A DNA stretch of 64,000 nucleotides. Source: Ferrithrix thermotolerans DSM 19514. Its GTDB lineage: Bacteria > Actinomycetota > Acidimicrobiia > Acidimicrobiales > Ilumatobacteraceae. The number at the start of each line of letters is the position of its first letter. Position 1 is the stretch's first letter. Under the pieces are notes generated by a model that was given only the letters and a program-made list of their open reading frames with translations, was not told where the DNA came from and made no database searches. The stretch lies in assembly GCA_945862025.1 (NCBI GenBank), contig CAMAWU010000002.1, forward strand, positions 1 to 64,000, read 5' to 3'. The translations under genes were made by a program, and so were the position numbers. Shown here in pieces: positions 1 through 9,842 of this stretch.

Positions 1-151
1 GTCGTGTCAAAAAGTTGGCCTAGTTATTTTGAAGACTTTGATAAATTTACAATTAATTAAACAAGAAATTAAAATTAGAACACTTAAAAATCGTTGTGCA
101 CTGAACAGATGTTCTATAATCTTGGTCTAGTCCCTTGAAGGAGTAAAGATT

Positions 152-649
152 TTGTCAGCACAGCGTGAAATTATGACATGGGAGTCTTTCGGAGTTGCAA
201 GTCGTGAACTCGCGATCAAAGTCGCAAATGACGGATACGAACCAGATATTATTTTGGCAATCGCTCGTGGTGGTTTGATGGCCGCAGGGGCACTTGGCTA
301 TGCGCTTTCAGTAAAAAACACATACACGCTTAATGTTGAGTTCTACACGGGTGTTGACGAACGATTGCCGATTCCGATTGTTTTGCCGCCCGTTCCGAAT
401 TTAGTTGACCTTAAAGATTCGCGAATACTGATTGTTGATGATGTGGCTGATACGGGTCACACACTTAAATTGGTCAATGATTTTTGCCATGGACAAGTTA
501 AAGAGTCCCGCATCGCAGTGCTCTACGAGAAGCCAGCTTCAATCGTCAAGTGTGAATATGTTTGGAAAATGACAGACCTGTGGATCAACTTTCCGTGGAG
601 TGATCAAGAACCGGTCGTCAAGCGCAACTTCTCGGTACGCGACGCTTGA
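152..649 (+). CDS. Phosphoribosyltransferase family protein
   Basis: PRPP-binding motif ILIVDDVADTGHTL; TTG start preceded by GAAGGAG. Confidence 0.85.
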   Translation: MSAQREIMTWESFGVASRELAIKVANDGYEPDIILAIARGGLMAAGALGYALSVKNTYTLNVEFYTGVDERLPIPIVLPPVPNLVDLKDSRILIVDDVADTGHTLKLVNDFCHGQVKESRIAVLYEKPASIVKCEYVWKMTDLWINFPWSDQEPVVKRNFSVRDA

Positions 650-662
650 TCGCGTCTTTTAA

Positions 663-2261
663 CTAGTCTCGCAAAATAGTTTCAGCGGCGTTTTTTCCAC
701 TTGCGCCCCAAACGCCTGCGCCCGGAAAGGTAGCGGCCCCGGTCAGATATAAACCCTTGATCGGTGTTTTGTATCTTGTCAGTTCAGGTTGAGAGTTGAG
801 AAGTGCCGCTAATGGGCCACCAGAAAAACTTGTCGCATGTCCCTTCGGCAAGAAGAAGTCGGTTTCGTATTTTGCTGGAGTCATGCATCGCCAGTCTTGA
901 ATTGAGTCAATGAAACCAGGTTCAACAAGTTCAGAATATAAATTCAGCCATCGTTGTGGTTCGGCATTTGACTCCCATCCACCTTTAAACGAAAACGGCG
1001 TGAACAATGATTCAAGGCTGAACACATAATCTTTGCCATTGCTCATAGTTGGGTCAAGAACCGACGGCAGATTAACTAGCATCGCAGGTTTTTCTAAAAT
1101 CTGCCCGCGTGCGATCATCTCAAAACCACGATGCAGGTCTGCGGTAGTTGGGCTGACAACAAGTGTTGCGCTGAGTGGGTCAATTCCAAATTCGTTAAAG
1201 AGTTTTTCGTCGATATTTCTGTATTTGGGTCGAGTAGAAATGCGGGCATCAATTTTTGATTCGTAGCCTTCGTAGTGCGGGGTATTGCGCCATTTTTCAA
1301 TAAGAGGTTTGGCATTTTGCGGCGGATTCTTCAGCCACTTCAGAAATGTGTCATGCGGATTACAGGCAGAGACAACTATTGGCGCATAAATTTCGTGACC
1401 GTCCATAAGTGTGACGCCACGAACTTGCGATCCTTCACAGAGAATTCCAGACACTTTCATATCTGTCATCACCACGCCTGAATTCGATTCGATACTTCGA
1501 CGCAGCGAGATCGGAACCATTCCGCTGCCGCCAATCGGGCGTCCAACTTTTGCGACATGGCGCATCGCATATGTCAATGCGCCAAGACCTGTGTTAGGCG
1601 TATGTGGCGAGACTCCCCAAACAGTTGGTCCAGTTGCAAGTGCAGGTGCAATCAGTAACTCTGATTTGAAATATTTTTGCAACACTTGTGCTGATGACAT
1701 CTTGCTCCATTGCAGCATCGTTGTTACACCTTTGCCACGGCGAGCAAGAACTTTGGTTATCAGCGATGTGCGTGAAGGGGTTTGACTCGCTGCTTCTAAA
1801 ATCAATTCAACAACTGGCATTGCGTCGCGGGCGTAGGCGCGATACCCATCAGTCTCATCTGGGAAGAAACGACCAATAACTTCCAGCGTGCGATCAAGAT
1901 CTCGAAAGTGAGGCCATATTCTTTGATCACTCCAAGATGTTGACAACTGAGTTGGGTCGACATCTAGATATTTGAGACCGTGACTCGCAAGGTTTAATTC
2001 ATCCATCACGCCCGTTGTCCGAAAAGTCAAGTGATCGCAATTACAAATATTTACCGTGACGCCTGAATAAATTTCACTGGATGCAGTTCCTCCCACTTCC
2101 GATCGTGCTTCGATAACGAGAGTGCGTTGACCTGCCTTGGCCAAGTACGCGGCACAAACTAGTCCGTTATGGCCGCCGCCGATAATGATCGCATCGAAAG
2201 TCGTGTTGATGTTGTTGAGAGGTATAACTTCGTTTTCGGTTTTCGTCTTAAAATTTCGCAC
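663..2261 (-). CDS. Phytoene dehydrogenase-like FAD-dependent oxidoreductase
   Basis: N-terminal FAD motif DAIIIGGGHNGLVCAAYLAKAG; C-terminal GLYLTGAATFPGAGVWGASGKNAA. Confidence 0.85.
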   Translation of the reverse strand: MRNFKTKTENEVIPLNNINTTFDAIIIGGGHNGLVCAAYLAKAGQRTLVIEARSEVGGTASSEIYSGVTVNICNCDHLTFRTTGVMDELNLASHGLKYLDVDPTQLSTSWSDQRIWPHFRDLDRTLEVIGRFFPDETDGYRAYARDAMPVVELILEAASQTPSRTSLITKVLARRGKGVTTMLQWSKMSSAQVLQKYFKSELLIAPALATGPTVWGVSPHTPNTGLGALTYAMRHVAKVGRPIGGSGMVPISLRRSIESNSGVVMTDMKVSGILCEGSQVRGVTLMDGHEIYAPIVVSACNPHDTFLKWLKNPPQNAKPLIEKWRNTPHYEGYESKIDARISTRPKYRNIDEKLFNEFGIDPLSATLVVSPTTADLHRGFEMIARGQILEKPAMLVNLPSVLDPTMSNGKDYVFSLESLFTPFSFKGGWESNAEPQRWLNLYSELVEPGFIDSIQDWRCMTPAKYETDFFLPKGHATSFSGGPLAALLNSQPELTRYKTPIKGLYLTGAATFPGAGVWGASGKNAAETILRD

Positions 2262-2293
2262 TCCCTATATTGCCATTTCGGTAGAGTAGATGC

Positions 2294-3073
2294 ATGGCAG
2301 ACGCGTCGCGGAATCTCGGTGATTTACGAGGTCCAGAAATTGTTAGCAAAATTACACCGTGCTCGATTTTCGTTCAACCGCTCGGAGCCGTTGAGCAACA
2401 CGGGCCGCACTTACCGTTCAACACCGATGAGATTATTGCAACCGCAGTGGCTGAAGCGACTGTCCGCGAAGTAGGCGAGAGACTCGACGTTTGGTTACTG
2501 CCGACGCTTTCGTATACAAAGTCAAATGAGCATGCATGGGCACCAGGAACGATCTGGCTTTCGGCTACAACGATGCTCAGTGTGCTCGACGACATCGGTC
2601 GGTGTATTTCAAAAACGAATGCACAGAAGCTTGTTTTTCTAAACGGGCACGGTGGTAACTCGGCGCTATTAAATGTTGTCAATCGTGAACTGCGACTTAA
2701 CTATGGCTTGCAGACCTTCACCGCGCATCCGTCAATGCCACCAGATCAAGGTGGTGCTTCTGCTGAAAGCGAATTAGGAATGGGCATTCATGGCGGAACC
2801 GACGAGACGTCAGTGATGTTGTATTTGCGACCTGATCTAGTCGATATGTCTAAGGCTGTGCGTCGTGTGCCCGAAAAGCTGGCACTCAACAAACATGTGC
2901 GTTTTGGTGGGTCGGTGAGTTTCGGCTGGCTGTCAAACGACTTCTTCGTCGAAGGGCACATTGGTGACCCCACACATGCAACTGCCGAACTGGGTTCACG
3001 AATGTTTGCATCAGCAGTCAAAAACTTCGGCGAAGCACTCGGCGAAGTTTCAACTTTCAATTTCGGCAAATAA
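2294..3073 (+). CDS. Creatininase family protein
   Basis: PLGAVEQHGPHLPFNTDE and FLNGHGGN metal-binding motifs. Confidence 0.85.
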   Translation: MADASRNLGDLRGPEIVSKITPCSIFVQPLGAVEQHGPHLPFNTDEIIATAVAEATVREVGERLDVWLLPTLSYTKSNEHAWAPGTIWLSATTMLSVLDDIGRCISKTNAQKLVFLNGHGGNSALLNVVNRELRLNYGLQTFTAHPSMPPDQGGASAESELGMGIHGGTDETSVMLYLRPDLVDMSKAVRRVPEKLALNKHVRFGGSVSFGWLSNDFFVEGHIGDPTHATAELGSRMFASAVKNFGEALGEVSTFNFGK

Positions 3074-3074
3074 T

Positions 3075-5456
3075 TTAGTTACTTGGCACCGGCGTTCGTG
3101 CCAGTTCAAGAATCGCCACCTTTTCGTTCATAAACCGCGTTGTCGCCCACGGTTCCCAATCCCGTAGGGGCGTATTTTCCAAATCAACCACAAACCATTT
3201 CACATTCGCCTTCTGCAAATTCTCCAACCAGAACCACGACGGATCAATTGGAAAAAAATATGATGTATCTAATCGTTGCAAGTTTTCTCGTAAGCGCTGA
3301 GATTGTCGAAACTTTATCTTGGAGTAACTTTTTTGTAGGTCTGAACCATATGTTGCTTCGGCATATGCGCGCCGGTGCGAGGCACCACCAAGAATTAGCG
3401 ATGGGCTGTAACTAGTCCGTTGATAATTAGGTACTAAAGTATTTTGTGCGAAAATATCGTCCGTGGCAGAATTTTCTCTAAGCCATGTAATCGCGTTAAT
3501 TCTGTCAGATTGGGTGTACCAGGACATTGGCGTATCGTCGTCTATGACCCTGTGAATATCTTGACCATACCTAAAATAATTGGTTAGAGATCGAAATGTT
3601 GTGGTTATTGATACTCCAAAAGTCATGCTCAAGGCGACAAGCATGACCACTGATTGGAACCGGACAGATATCTTTCTTATTTTTACAGCGATGAAAATTA
3701 TTGCAATACAAAGCAGAAAAGGCAATGTCGTCTGAAAAGCGGTGTTTGCACCAGATGTTGTATATCTCGCAAAGACTCCTAAAACGTTATTTAGATTGTT
3801 GACATCTTTCCATTTATATAAATCGAATGATAAGCGAATCAATATTCCTGGCACGAAAGTAAAAACAAAAACTCCAAATATTAATCTTTTTGGCAGAGTG
3901 CGGGTCAAATAAACGACCTCTTGAGAAATTAAAATTGTTGAGATAACGGCAATAGTCCATTCGGACACGCCAGCAAGAGCCGAGTGGGGGATTAAAAAGT
4001 AAAGTAAGCCCGCAGAAACAATTAAATATAAAAGAACTTTCTGGTTGTCTGATGAATATTTATGACTTGCGAAGATTGGAACTAGTGCTCTAACCCCCAG
4101 ATAACCGACAAACAATCCACCTAGTCCGAGCAACGAAGCACTATTGGGCAAGACAACTGCGTGTCCAGGATGGTTAAGAAAAATTAAATAAAACAGAATT
4201 ACGGCAAGACACGATGGAAGTAATTCGGTGACTGTATGACGCATTGTTGCTTTACACCTGATTAGAGAAAGGAGTTGCGAAAATGAAATAGCCATGAAAA
4301 TAACTAAGCCATACTGCGCTCTAGTAGAAAAAGTAACGAAGATAACAGTGGCCACTACGAATGATCTGCCTAGAGTGCTGTCCCAAGATTTTGAAATTGC
4401 AGTTAGCCCTGTAATCAGATAAACAATGACCAAGCATTGAGCAATTCGAATCGGCAAATTGTGGGGTTCAGGGAACGAATGCTGTACAAAAATTAATACG
4501 GCACCAATTCCAGCCGCTAATGATGAATTATGAATCTGGTAAGTTAATGTCCAGAGCGCCAATCCAATAACTGTAAATACGCTGACGAGCATCGCTGAGG
4601 TTGAGATGATCATTGGTGGTGCGTGTGTTAATTCAAGAATCGGTCCTAACCAAATATGACTTAATTTGTAGTACGCAAATGGATCACCGCTCCGACTAAT
4701 ATTTTCGCCGATGCCCCAGTTGCTGAATCCGATGGCATGGGCTTCATCAAATATTTCGTCAAACCCGACCAAAGATATTGCGGTCGATATCTGCTGGTAA
4801 CGACGCATAACTGCACCGAATATTGCTACCAGTGCTGTTACTGATAGTGACGTAACCAAATAACCTCTGGATTTACTTTTGTATATAACAATCGCAACCA
4901 AAGCCATCGGTATCACAAATATGAGCAACAGTTGCCAAACAAAAAAGCTGATCGCCAGTGGGGCAGGGAAGAGCAGCCAGAGCAGGGTGTTGGTTTTGGC
5001 GTGAGAGATCTGTACAGGTAGTAGAGCGTTCTTCTTGAATGTGCGCCAGACGACTACGGCGATTATTGGTACTAGTGGCGACACAAACATCCTGATTCCA
5101 AGTAGGTCGCGAATGATGAGTTGTGAGATTGCCGCGCTTGCACTGCCGATCGCAAATCCCATTGCCAATAGTTCTGGTAGTGGAAGGAAGCGTTCGTGCT
5201 CACGCAATTTGGCCCAGATGTAGGCACCGGCAATAGTTTGGCTGATTACAACTAAAAGAAAGTATCCGACTTCAAGAAATGGTCCACCAAATGCAACTGA
5301 GAGGCTGTAGATCTCGACAAGCAATACACCGCAAAACAGCAACACATCCCGCAGCGAATCAGGATCTGATACCTCTTGCGGCGCTACTAATTCGTCACTC
5401 ACAACGCGATTGACTTTAGTACCTGCCAGGTTCGCATCGCGCAGACACGCAACCAA
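3075..5456 (-). CDS. Large multi-pass membrane protein, possibly glycosyltransferase-like
   Basis: 793 aa ORF with many hydrophobic segments and a soluble C-terminus. Confidence 0.6.
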   Translation of the reverse strand: MVACLRDANLAGTKVNRVVSDELVAPQEVSDPDSLRDVLLFCGVLLVEIYSLSVAFGGPFLEVGYFLLVVISQTIAGAYIWAKLREHERFLPLPELLAMGFAIGSASAAISQLIIRDLLGIRMFVSPLVPIIAVVVWRTFKKNALLPVQISHAKTNTLLWLLFPAPLAISFFVWQLLLIFVIPMALVAIVIYKSKSRGYLVTSLSVTALVAIFGAVMRRYQQISTAISLVGFDEIFDEAHAIGFSNWGIGENISRSGDPFAYYKLSHIWLGPILELTHAPPMIISTSAMLVSVFTVIGLALWTLTYQIHNSSLAAGIGAVLIFVQHSFPEPHNLPIRIAQCLVIVYLITGLTAISKSWDSTLGRSFVVATVIFVTFSTRAQYGLVIFMAISFSQLLSLIRCKATMRHTVTELLPSCLAVILFYLIFLNHPGHAVVLPNSASLLGLGGLFVGYLGVRALVPIFASHKYSSDNQKVLLYLIVSAGLLYFLIPHSALAGVSEWTIAVISTILISQEVVYLTRTLPKRLIFGVFVFTFVPGILIRLSFDLYKWKDVNNLNNVLGVFARYTTSGANTAFQTTLPFLLCIAIIFIAVKIRKISVRFQSVVMLVALSMTFGVSITTTFRSLTNYFRYGQDIHRVIDDDTPMSWYTQSDRINAITWLRENSATDDIFAQNTLVPNYQRTSYSPSLILGGASHRRAYAEATYGSDLQKSYSKIKFRQSQRLRENLQRLDTSYFFPIDPSWFWLENLQKANVKWFVVDLENTPLRDWEPWATTRFMNEKVAILELARTPVPSN

Positions 5457-5554
5457 GTTCCCATACGAGCGTCATTTCTGAAAGTCAGAAATTCAATTGA
5501 GGGTTGCACTGCTAAAAGTGTAGTTGCGGATACTTACTTCGCCCGTAAATGACA

Positions 5555-5580
5555 CTCGGAGGGCGCGAACGCCCCCCGAG
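5555..5580 (-). terminator. Strong hairpin downstream of the ABC transporter operon
   Basis: CTCGGAGGGCG-CGAA-CGCCCCCCGAG: 11-bp stem; the single A/C mismatch on + becomes a G.U wobble in the minus-strand RNA; no clear U-tract. Confidence 0.5.
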
Positions 5581-5604
5581 TTATCAGATATGCCAATTCT
5601 TAAC

Positions 5605-5660
5605 TATGCCAATTAAATTATGCCAATTAAATTATGCCAATTTAATTATGGCAATGTAAT
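5605..5660. repeat. 14-bp tandem repeat (TATGCCAATTAAAT), 4 units with degenerate copies
   Basis: Units begin at 5605, 5619, 5633, 5647 (degenerate 5' copy at 5589); spans the stop codon of the substrate-binding protein gene. Confidence 0.85.
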
Positions 5661-6821
5661 CGTTGTATCAATAAATTCGTTTGTAACAATGTTTGCCGCG
5701 GTTATATCATCTTGCATTTTTGCACCAATCGTTTTGTAAACAGGTACAGCAGTGGCAATGAACGCAGTTACGCGGTCCATGTCAAAGCTTCCCAATGTTC
5801 CGTCTGGGCTATTAGCAATCAATTTCTCGCTGAGCGCAAATTGAACTGCAGCATCTGCTTGACCAGCGTCGTATAGCCAACCGTTGTTGAATTGTGTTAC
5901 AAGATCCAAAATCAATGCGTTTGCACGGGCTGGGTCAGTTACATAGTCAACTTGCGATTTCTGAATGATTGGCACAAGCAACTTGAGGCAGTCTGTGTAC
6001 TTAGCAATGTTCTCTGGTGTTCCACCGAGTGATTGTGCATAAGCAGTCCATCCGGCCGCGTGAATTGTTTGATACGCAACTGGTTTCGCCCAGTCAGTAA
6101 GAACGTTCTCGTAGTAGTAAGGCTCAGAAGTTACAAAACCTTGCTGCGCGGCTTTTCCACCGTCAGCAATAAAGTTGGCAGGCGTGCCATCGTAGTTTCC
6201 ATCAACTTGTTTCTTATCCAAGATGCCAGTTGCAGTGAAGTACTCCATGTAGGCCGCGCCACCGAAATAACGAACCTTCGCGCCAGTTGCCTTAAGGTCG
6301 GCAATGGTTTTGACATTTGGATATGTCGCTGGGTCCCACATAATGATCTGTGGATTGATGTTGAACGGGGCAACAACACTCATTGTTGGAAATTCACCTG
6401 AGTCTTGAACTGCACCGTCTGTGCTTACGAAGCCCAAAAGGATTGATGGGTCTTGGTACATCAATGAAGTTGGCGAATTAAATCCAACTGCTGGTCCGCC
6501 TGATCGAACTTGAACTTTGACTCCTGTATCTGAACCAGATGCGATTAATGCGCCAGTTACTCGAACACCGGCGGCGTCAACTTCGTAACCGTCTCCAACC
6601 AAGTTGTAAAGGAAACCGTGTTCTGATTCTGGGTTCCAGTCTGTTTGAAAGGTCACCGTCTCTGGACAAACACCAGCAAGAGATACGCCATCTGCGGCTG
6701 GTGTTTCGGTCGGTGCCATTGTCTCTGTTGATGCTTCGTCAGTTGCCGCGTCACTTCCACCGCATGCGGCAAGAGCGACTAAACACAGCGAACTTAAAAG
6801 CGCTGAGAGTTTTCTTTTCAT
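5646..6821 (-). CDS. ABC transporter substrate-binding lipoprotein (NMT1/TauA-like)
   Basis: Lipobox LVALAACGG; adjacent to permease and ATPase; SD AAGAAGGTGG upstream of ATG 6821. Confidence 0.8.
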   Translation of the reverse strand: MKRKLSALLSSLCLVALAACGGSDAATDEASTETMAPTETPAADGVSLAGVCPETVTFQTDWNPESEHGFLYNLVGDGYEVDAAGVRVTGALIASGSDTGVKVQVRSGGPAVGFNSPTSLMYQDPSILLGFVSTDGAVQDSGEFPTMSVVAPFNINPQIIMWDPATYPNVKTIADLKATGAKVRYFGGAAYMEYFTATGILDKKQVDGNYDGTPANFIADGGKAAQQGFVTSEPYYYENVLTDWAKPVAYQTIHAAGWTAYAQSLGGTPENIAKYTDCLKLLVPIIQKSQVDYVTDPARANALILDLVTQFNNGWLYDAGQADAAVQFALSEKLIANSPDGTLGSFDMDRVTAFIATAVPVYKTIGAKMQDDITAANIVTNEFIDTTITLP

Positions 6822-6939
6822 TGTTTCCACCTTCTTTTTGTCTAGTTTGTCTAGTTGGATGTAATTAATTGCAATTCATTATCCTTCATATTCACTTACT
6901 GCATATTGCTTATTAATTTATTTTTCGTCAAAATATTGC

Positions 6940-7836
6940 CTACCGACCCCTGGTGGTCGTATGCCATTTGCCGATTGCTACTTTCGAGAGTAGACCGAAC
7001 AGAATAAATACAACAAGACCAAAGATGCTGGCCAAAATAATTGCCGTAATCAGCTCGGCGCCCCAAAGTCGTCCGCGATAAATGTCAATTTGCGCACCAA
7101 TTCCGACAACGCCACCTTGGCGAAAATAAAAGTCGCCGACAACTGCACCAATAACCGATAGACCTGCCGAAATACGCAAGCCGACGAAAATATTTGGCAT
7201 TGCCGCGGGAAATTGCAATTTACGCAGACGTGTGAACTTGCTGGCACCATGCAGGCTGAATAACTCGTGTTGGCTGGTGTCAACTGAGAGTAAGCCAAAC
7301 AATGTGTTATTGACAATTGGGAAAAAGGCAATCAACACGACGACAAGAATGCGCTGCAACTGGATGCCATCGATTAGGGCTCGAATCAGTGGCGTCATTG
7401 CCAAGATCGGAGCAGATTGCAATGCAACAAGATATGGCCAAGTGGCGCGTTCCATCCAGCGACGAGTCGCCATCAATGTCGCAAGCGTCGTGCCAACGAT
7501 GATCGTGATGAACAACCCAGAGACCGCGATTTTTATCGAATCCCAAAGTGACATCAGAATTGGTTTCAAACCCCGTTGTGTGCCGGCAGACCAGGTAAGA
7601 AATCCTTCGTTGATAACACGGTGCGGAGTTGGCAATAAAAAACGCTTTTGGGGCGGCAACAATTTTGTTGAGAGTAAATACCAAAAGCCGATAAACAAAA
7701 TAAACACAATCACTGGTCCAGCAAAATCACTGAAAAGATTCCGCTCGTTTGATTCCCGCGGGGCGTCGTCAATGCGCAGACTCGGCGGTGCCGACTGATC
7801 AATCGTGTCTGTGACTTTTAAATTCGTGCCGCTCAT
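6940..7836 (-). CDS. ABC transporter permease (nitrate/taurine/thiamin-precursor type)
   Basis: Hydrophobic protein with inner-membrane permease loop; start refined to ATG 7836 overlapping the ATPase stop. Confidence 0.8.
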   Translation of the reverse strand: MSGTNLKVTDTIDQSAPPSLRIDDAPRESNERNLFSDFAGPVIVFILFIGFWYLLSTKLLPPQKRFLLPTPHRVINEGFLTWSAGTQRGLKPILMSLWDSIKIAVSGLFITIIVGTTLATLMATRRWMERATWPYLVALQSAPILAMTPLIRALIDGIQLQRILVVVLIAFFPIVNNTLFGLLSVDTSQHELFSLHGASKFTRLRKLQFPAAMPNIFVGLRISAGLSVIGAVVGDFYFRQGGVVGIGAQIDIYRGRLWGAELITAIILASIFGLVVFILFGLLSKVAIGKWHTTTRGR

Positions 7837-8567
7837 ACAAGTGCCCCACGCAGGGCGAGTGAAACTTCGCCACAAATCTCGGCAAACTTTGGCTCATAAC
7901 GTAACGAGTGGGCGCGCGGGTATTCGAATGGAATATCAAAACTGCCGACAATTTGCCCTGGTCGTGCTGACATTACAAGAACTTTTGTCGACATATAAAC
8001 CGCTTCAGCGATTGAGTGAGTGATGAACAAACCCGCAAAACCTTCAAGTTGAAACAAGCGCAGCAATTCGTCGTTTAATCGTTCGCGAGTGATCTCGTCG
8101 AGTGCTCCAAATGGCTCGTCGAACAAGAACACTTCTGGTTTCATGACGAGAGAGCGGGCGAGTGATGCCCGCATTTTCATTCCACCCGATAACTGTCGTG
8201 GATATTTTTCTTCAAATCCCGTTAAGCCAACGAGGTTGATCGCGTCCTGGGCGAGTTTGGTGCGTTCGCTTGAAGATATGCCATGCAATTCGGCGATTAG
8301 TTCAATATTTTTTCGAACTGTGCGCCAAGGTAACAAAGTTGCGTCTTGAAATACATAACCAATGCTGTTGCGATCAACTTCGCACTTGCCTTCAGTTTCT
8401 GTTTCGAGATTTGAAGCAATTCGCAACAATGTTGACTTACCGCAACCCGATGGACCGACAACGGTAACAAATTCACCAGGATTAACGTCAAAAGAAACTC
8501 CGCCGAGGGCTTTAGTCCCATCAGGAAATGTCATCCCGACATTATTGAATGCGAGAGCTCCTGCCAC
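7833..8567 (-). CDS. ABC transporter ATP-binding protein
   Basis: Walker A GPSGCGKST, signature LSGGMKMRASLARSL, Walker B VFLFDEPFGALDE. Confidence 0.95.
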   Translation of the reverse strand: MAGALAFNNVGMTFPDGTKALGGVSFDVNPGEFVTVVGPSGCGKSTLLRIASNLETETEGKCEVDRNSIGYVFQDATLLPWRTVRKNIELIAELHGISSSERTKLAQDAINLVGLTGFEEKYPRQLSGGMKMRASLARSLVMKPEVFLFDEPFGALDEITRERLNDELLRLFQLEGFAGLFITHSIAEAVYMSTKVLVMSARPGQIVGSFDIPFEYPRAHSLRYEPKFAEICGEVSLALRGALV

Positions 8568-8623
8568 ACGGAAAGAATAGTTGAAGATTTACTGTTAAAC
8601 AAAAAAGGATCAAGTTATTTTGA

Positions 8624-9832
8624 TTAATTCTTTGTTAAGTGGGTGAGTCTGCCCCGATACATTACCATTGACCGAGCCGACCGATTGGCAATTGCCTCAC
8701 GCAGTGAATCTGCCTGAGTCAACATTAAATCTGCACGGTCGCCGATTTTGAGATGCGATTGTGCCGTGCCGATGACTGACTTTGCTGTGTTTGATATGGC
8801 ATCGAATGCATCGTCGGGTAATTGATGTGCGGCGAGCACCATCAGTGCGGCAGTTTCAAGTGGGTCTCCACTGCCAAGGGGATTAAATGGATCTTGCAAG
8901 TTATCTGCGCCTGCCGCAACACGAACACCCGCCATACGCAACTTGGATATCGCCGTAAGCCCACGGGGCGGTGCTGTTGATTTGTCACGACCTTGCAAAA
9001 ATAGATTCGTGTGGGGCAAAGCGACTACACCGATACTTGCTAAGGCGACTTTTTCGCAAATTCGTTGCTGAGCATCTTCTGTTTGCATCCCGAGACTGAC
9101 ACAGTGGCTAGCAGTGACCGAATGCGCAAATTTTGTAGCGATGACACGCTCGGCAAGATCTTCAAGCGAAACTCGATGTGCATCAGTGTGTTCATCGGTA
9201 TGTAGATCAAGTCCGCAACCCAATTCGCTGGCGAGTTGTAATAGCGCGATATTTGCGCCGACAGGGTCAACATCAAGATGCGGGCAACCTCCAAGAATGT
9301 CTGCACCGAGTTTGATTGCTTTTTTGCCGAGAGCAAGATTGTTGGAGCCCTGCTCTCCGGATAAAGGCCAGCCAAGCAAAGCAACGATTTGTATCTCAAC
9401 AATTTCGCGTGTTCGATTTCGAACTTCAAGCAACGCATCAATAGAGTCAAGTGAATTCCATTCGGTCACATCGGCGTGAGTTCTGATAGCGGTCACGCCG
9501 TTAGACACCATCAATCGCACTGCACGTTCTGCGCGTGCGATCGTGTCATCAACAGTGATCTGATCTCGCCCCGACTCCATTGCGTTGATCGCGCCCATCA
9601 AATCGCCAGTTGGATTGCTGATTCTTTCGGATAAAAAAGCTTTATCCAGATGCGCGTGGGGCTCGGCTAGTGAACTTGTCAACAACGCACCTTTCGCATC
9701 AACAATTTGTTTGCTTGGGGCATCATCGCGTGGTTTTTCAGCAATAGTGATCGACGCGATAACTTCATGATCAACAGTGACGTCAAAGAACTCATCAGGT
9801 CGATCTACGAGTCGACAGTTTTTGATTAGCAC
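8624..9832 (-). CDS. Amidohydrolase family protein, cytosine-deaminase-like
   Basis: PHAHLDKAF, DLHTDEHTD, SHCVSLG, GADNLQDPFNPLG motifs. Confidence 0.8.
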   Translation of the reverse strand: MLIKNCRLVDRPDEFFDVTVDHEVIASITIAEKPRDDAPSKQIVDAKGALLTSSLAEPHAHLDKAFLSERISNPTGDLMGAINAMESGRDQITVDDTIARAERAVRLMVSNGVTAIRTHADVTEWNSLDSIDALLEVRNRTREIVEIQIVALLGWPLSGEQGSNNLALGKKAIKLGADILGGCPHLDVDPVGANIALLQLASELGCGLDLHTDEHTDAHRVSLEDLAERVIATKFAHSVTASHCVSLGMQTEDAQQRICEKVALASIGVVALPHTNLFLQGRDKSTAPPRGLTAISKLRMAGVRVAAGADNLQDPFNPLGSGDPLETAALMVLAAHQLPDDAFDAISNTAKSVIGTAQSHLKIGDRADLMLTQADSLREAIANRSARSMVMYRGRLTHLTKN

Positions 9833-9842
9833 GAGGCTAGAT

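Noticed and set aside
1033-1879. Plus-strand ORFs of 60-124 aa inside the phytoene-dehydrogenase-like gene
   Set aside because: Antisense shadow ORFs of a strongly coding minus-strand gene; no recognisable domains. Same applies to most 60-180 aa antisense ORFs throughout
2294-3073. Mycofactocin (MftE) involvement of the creatininase-family gene
   Set aside because: No mftA/B/C/D genes nearby; creatininase family is broad
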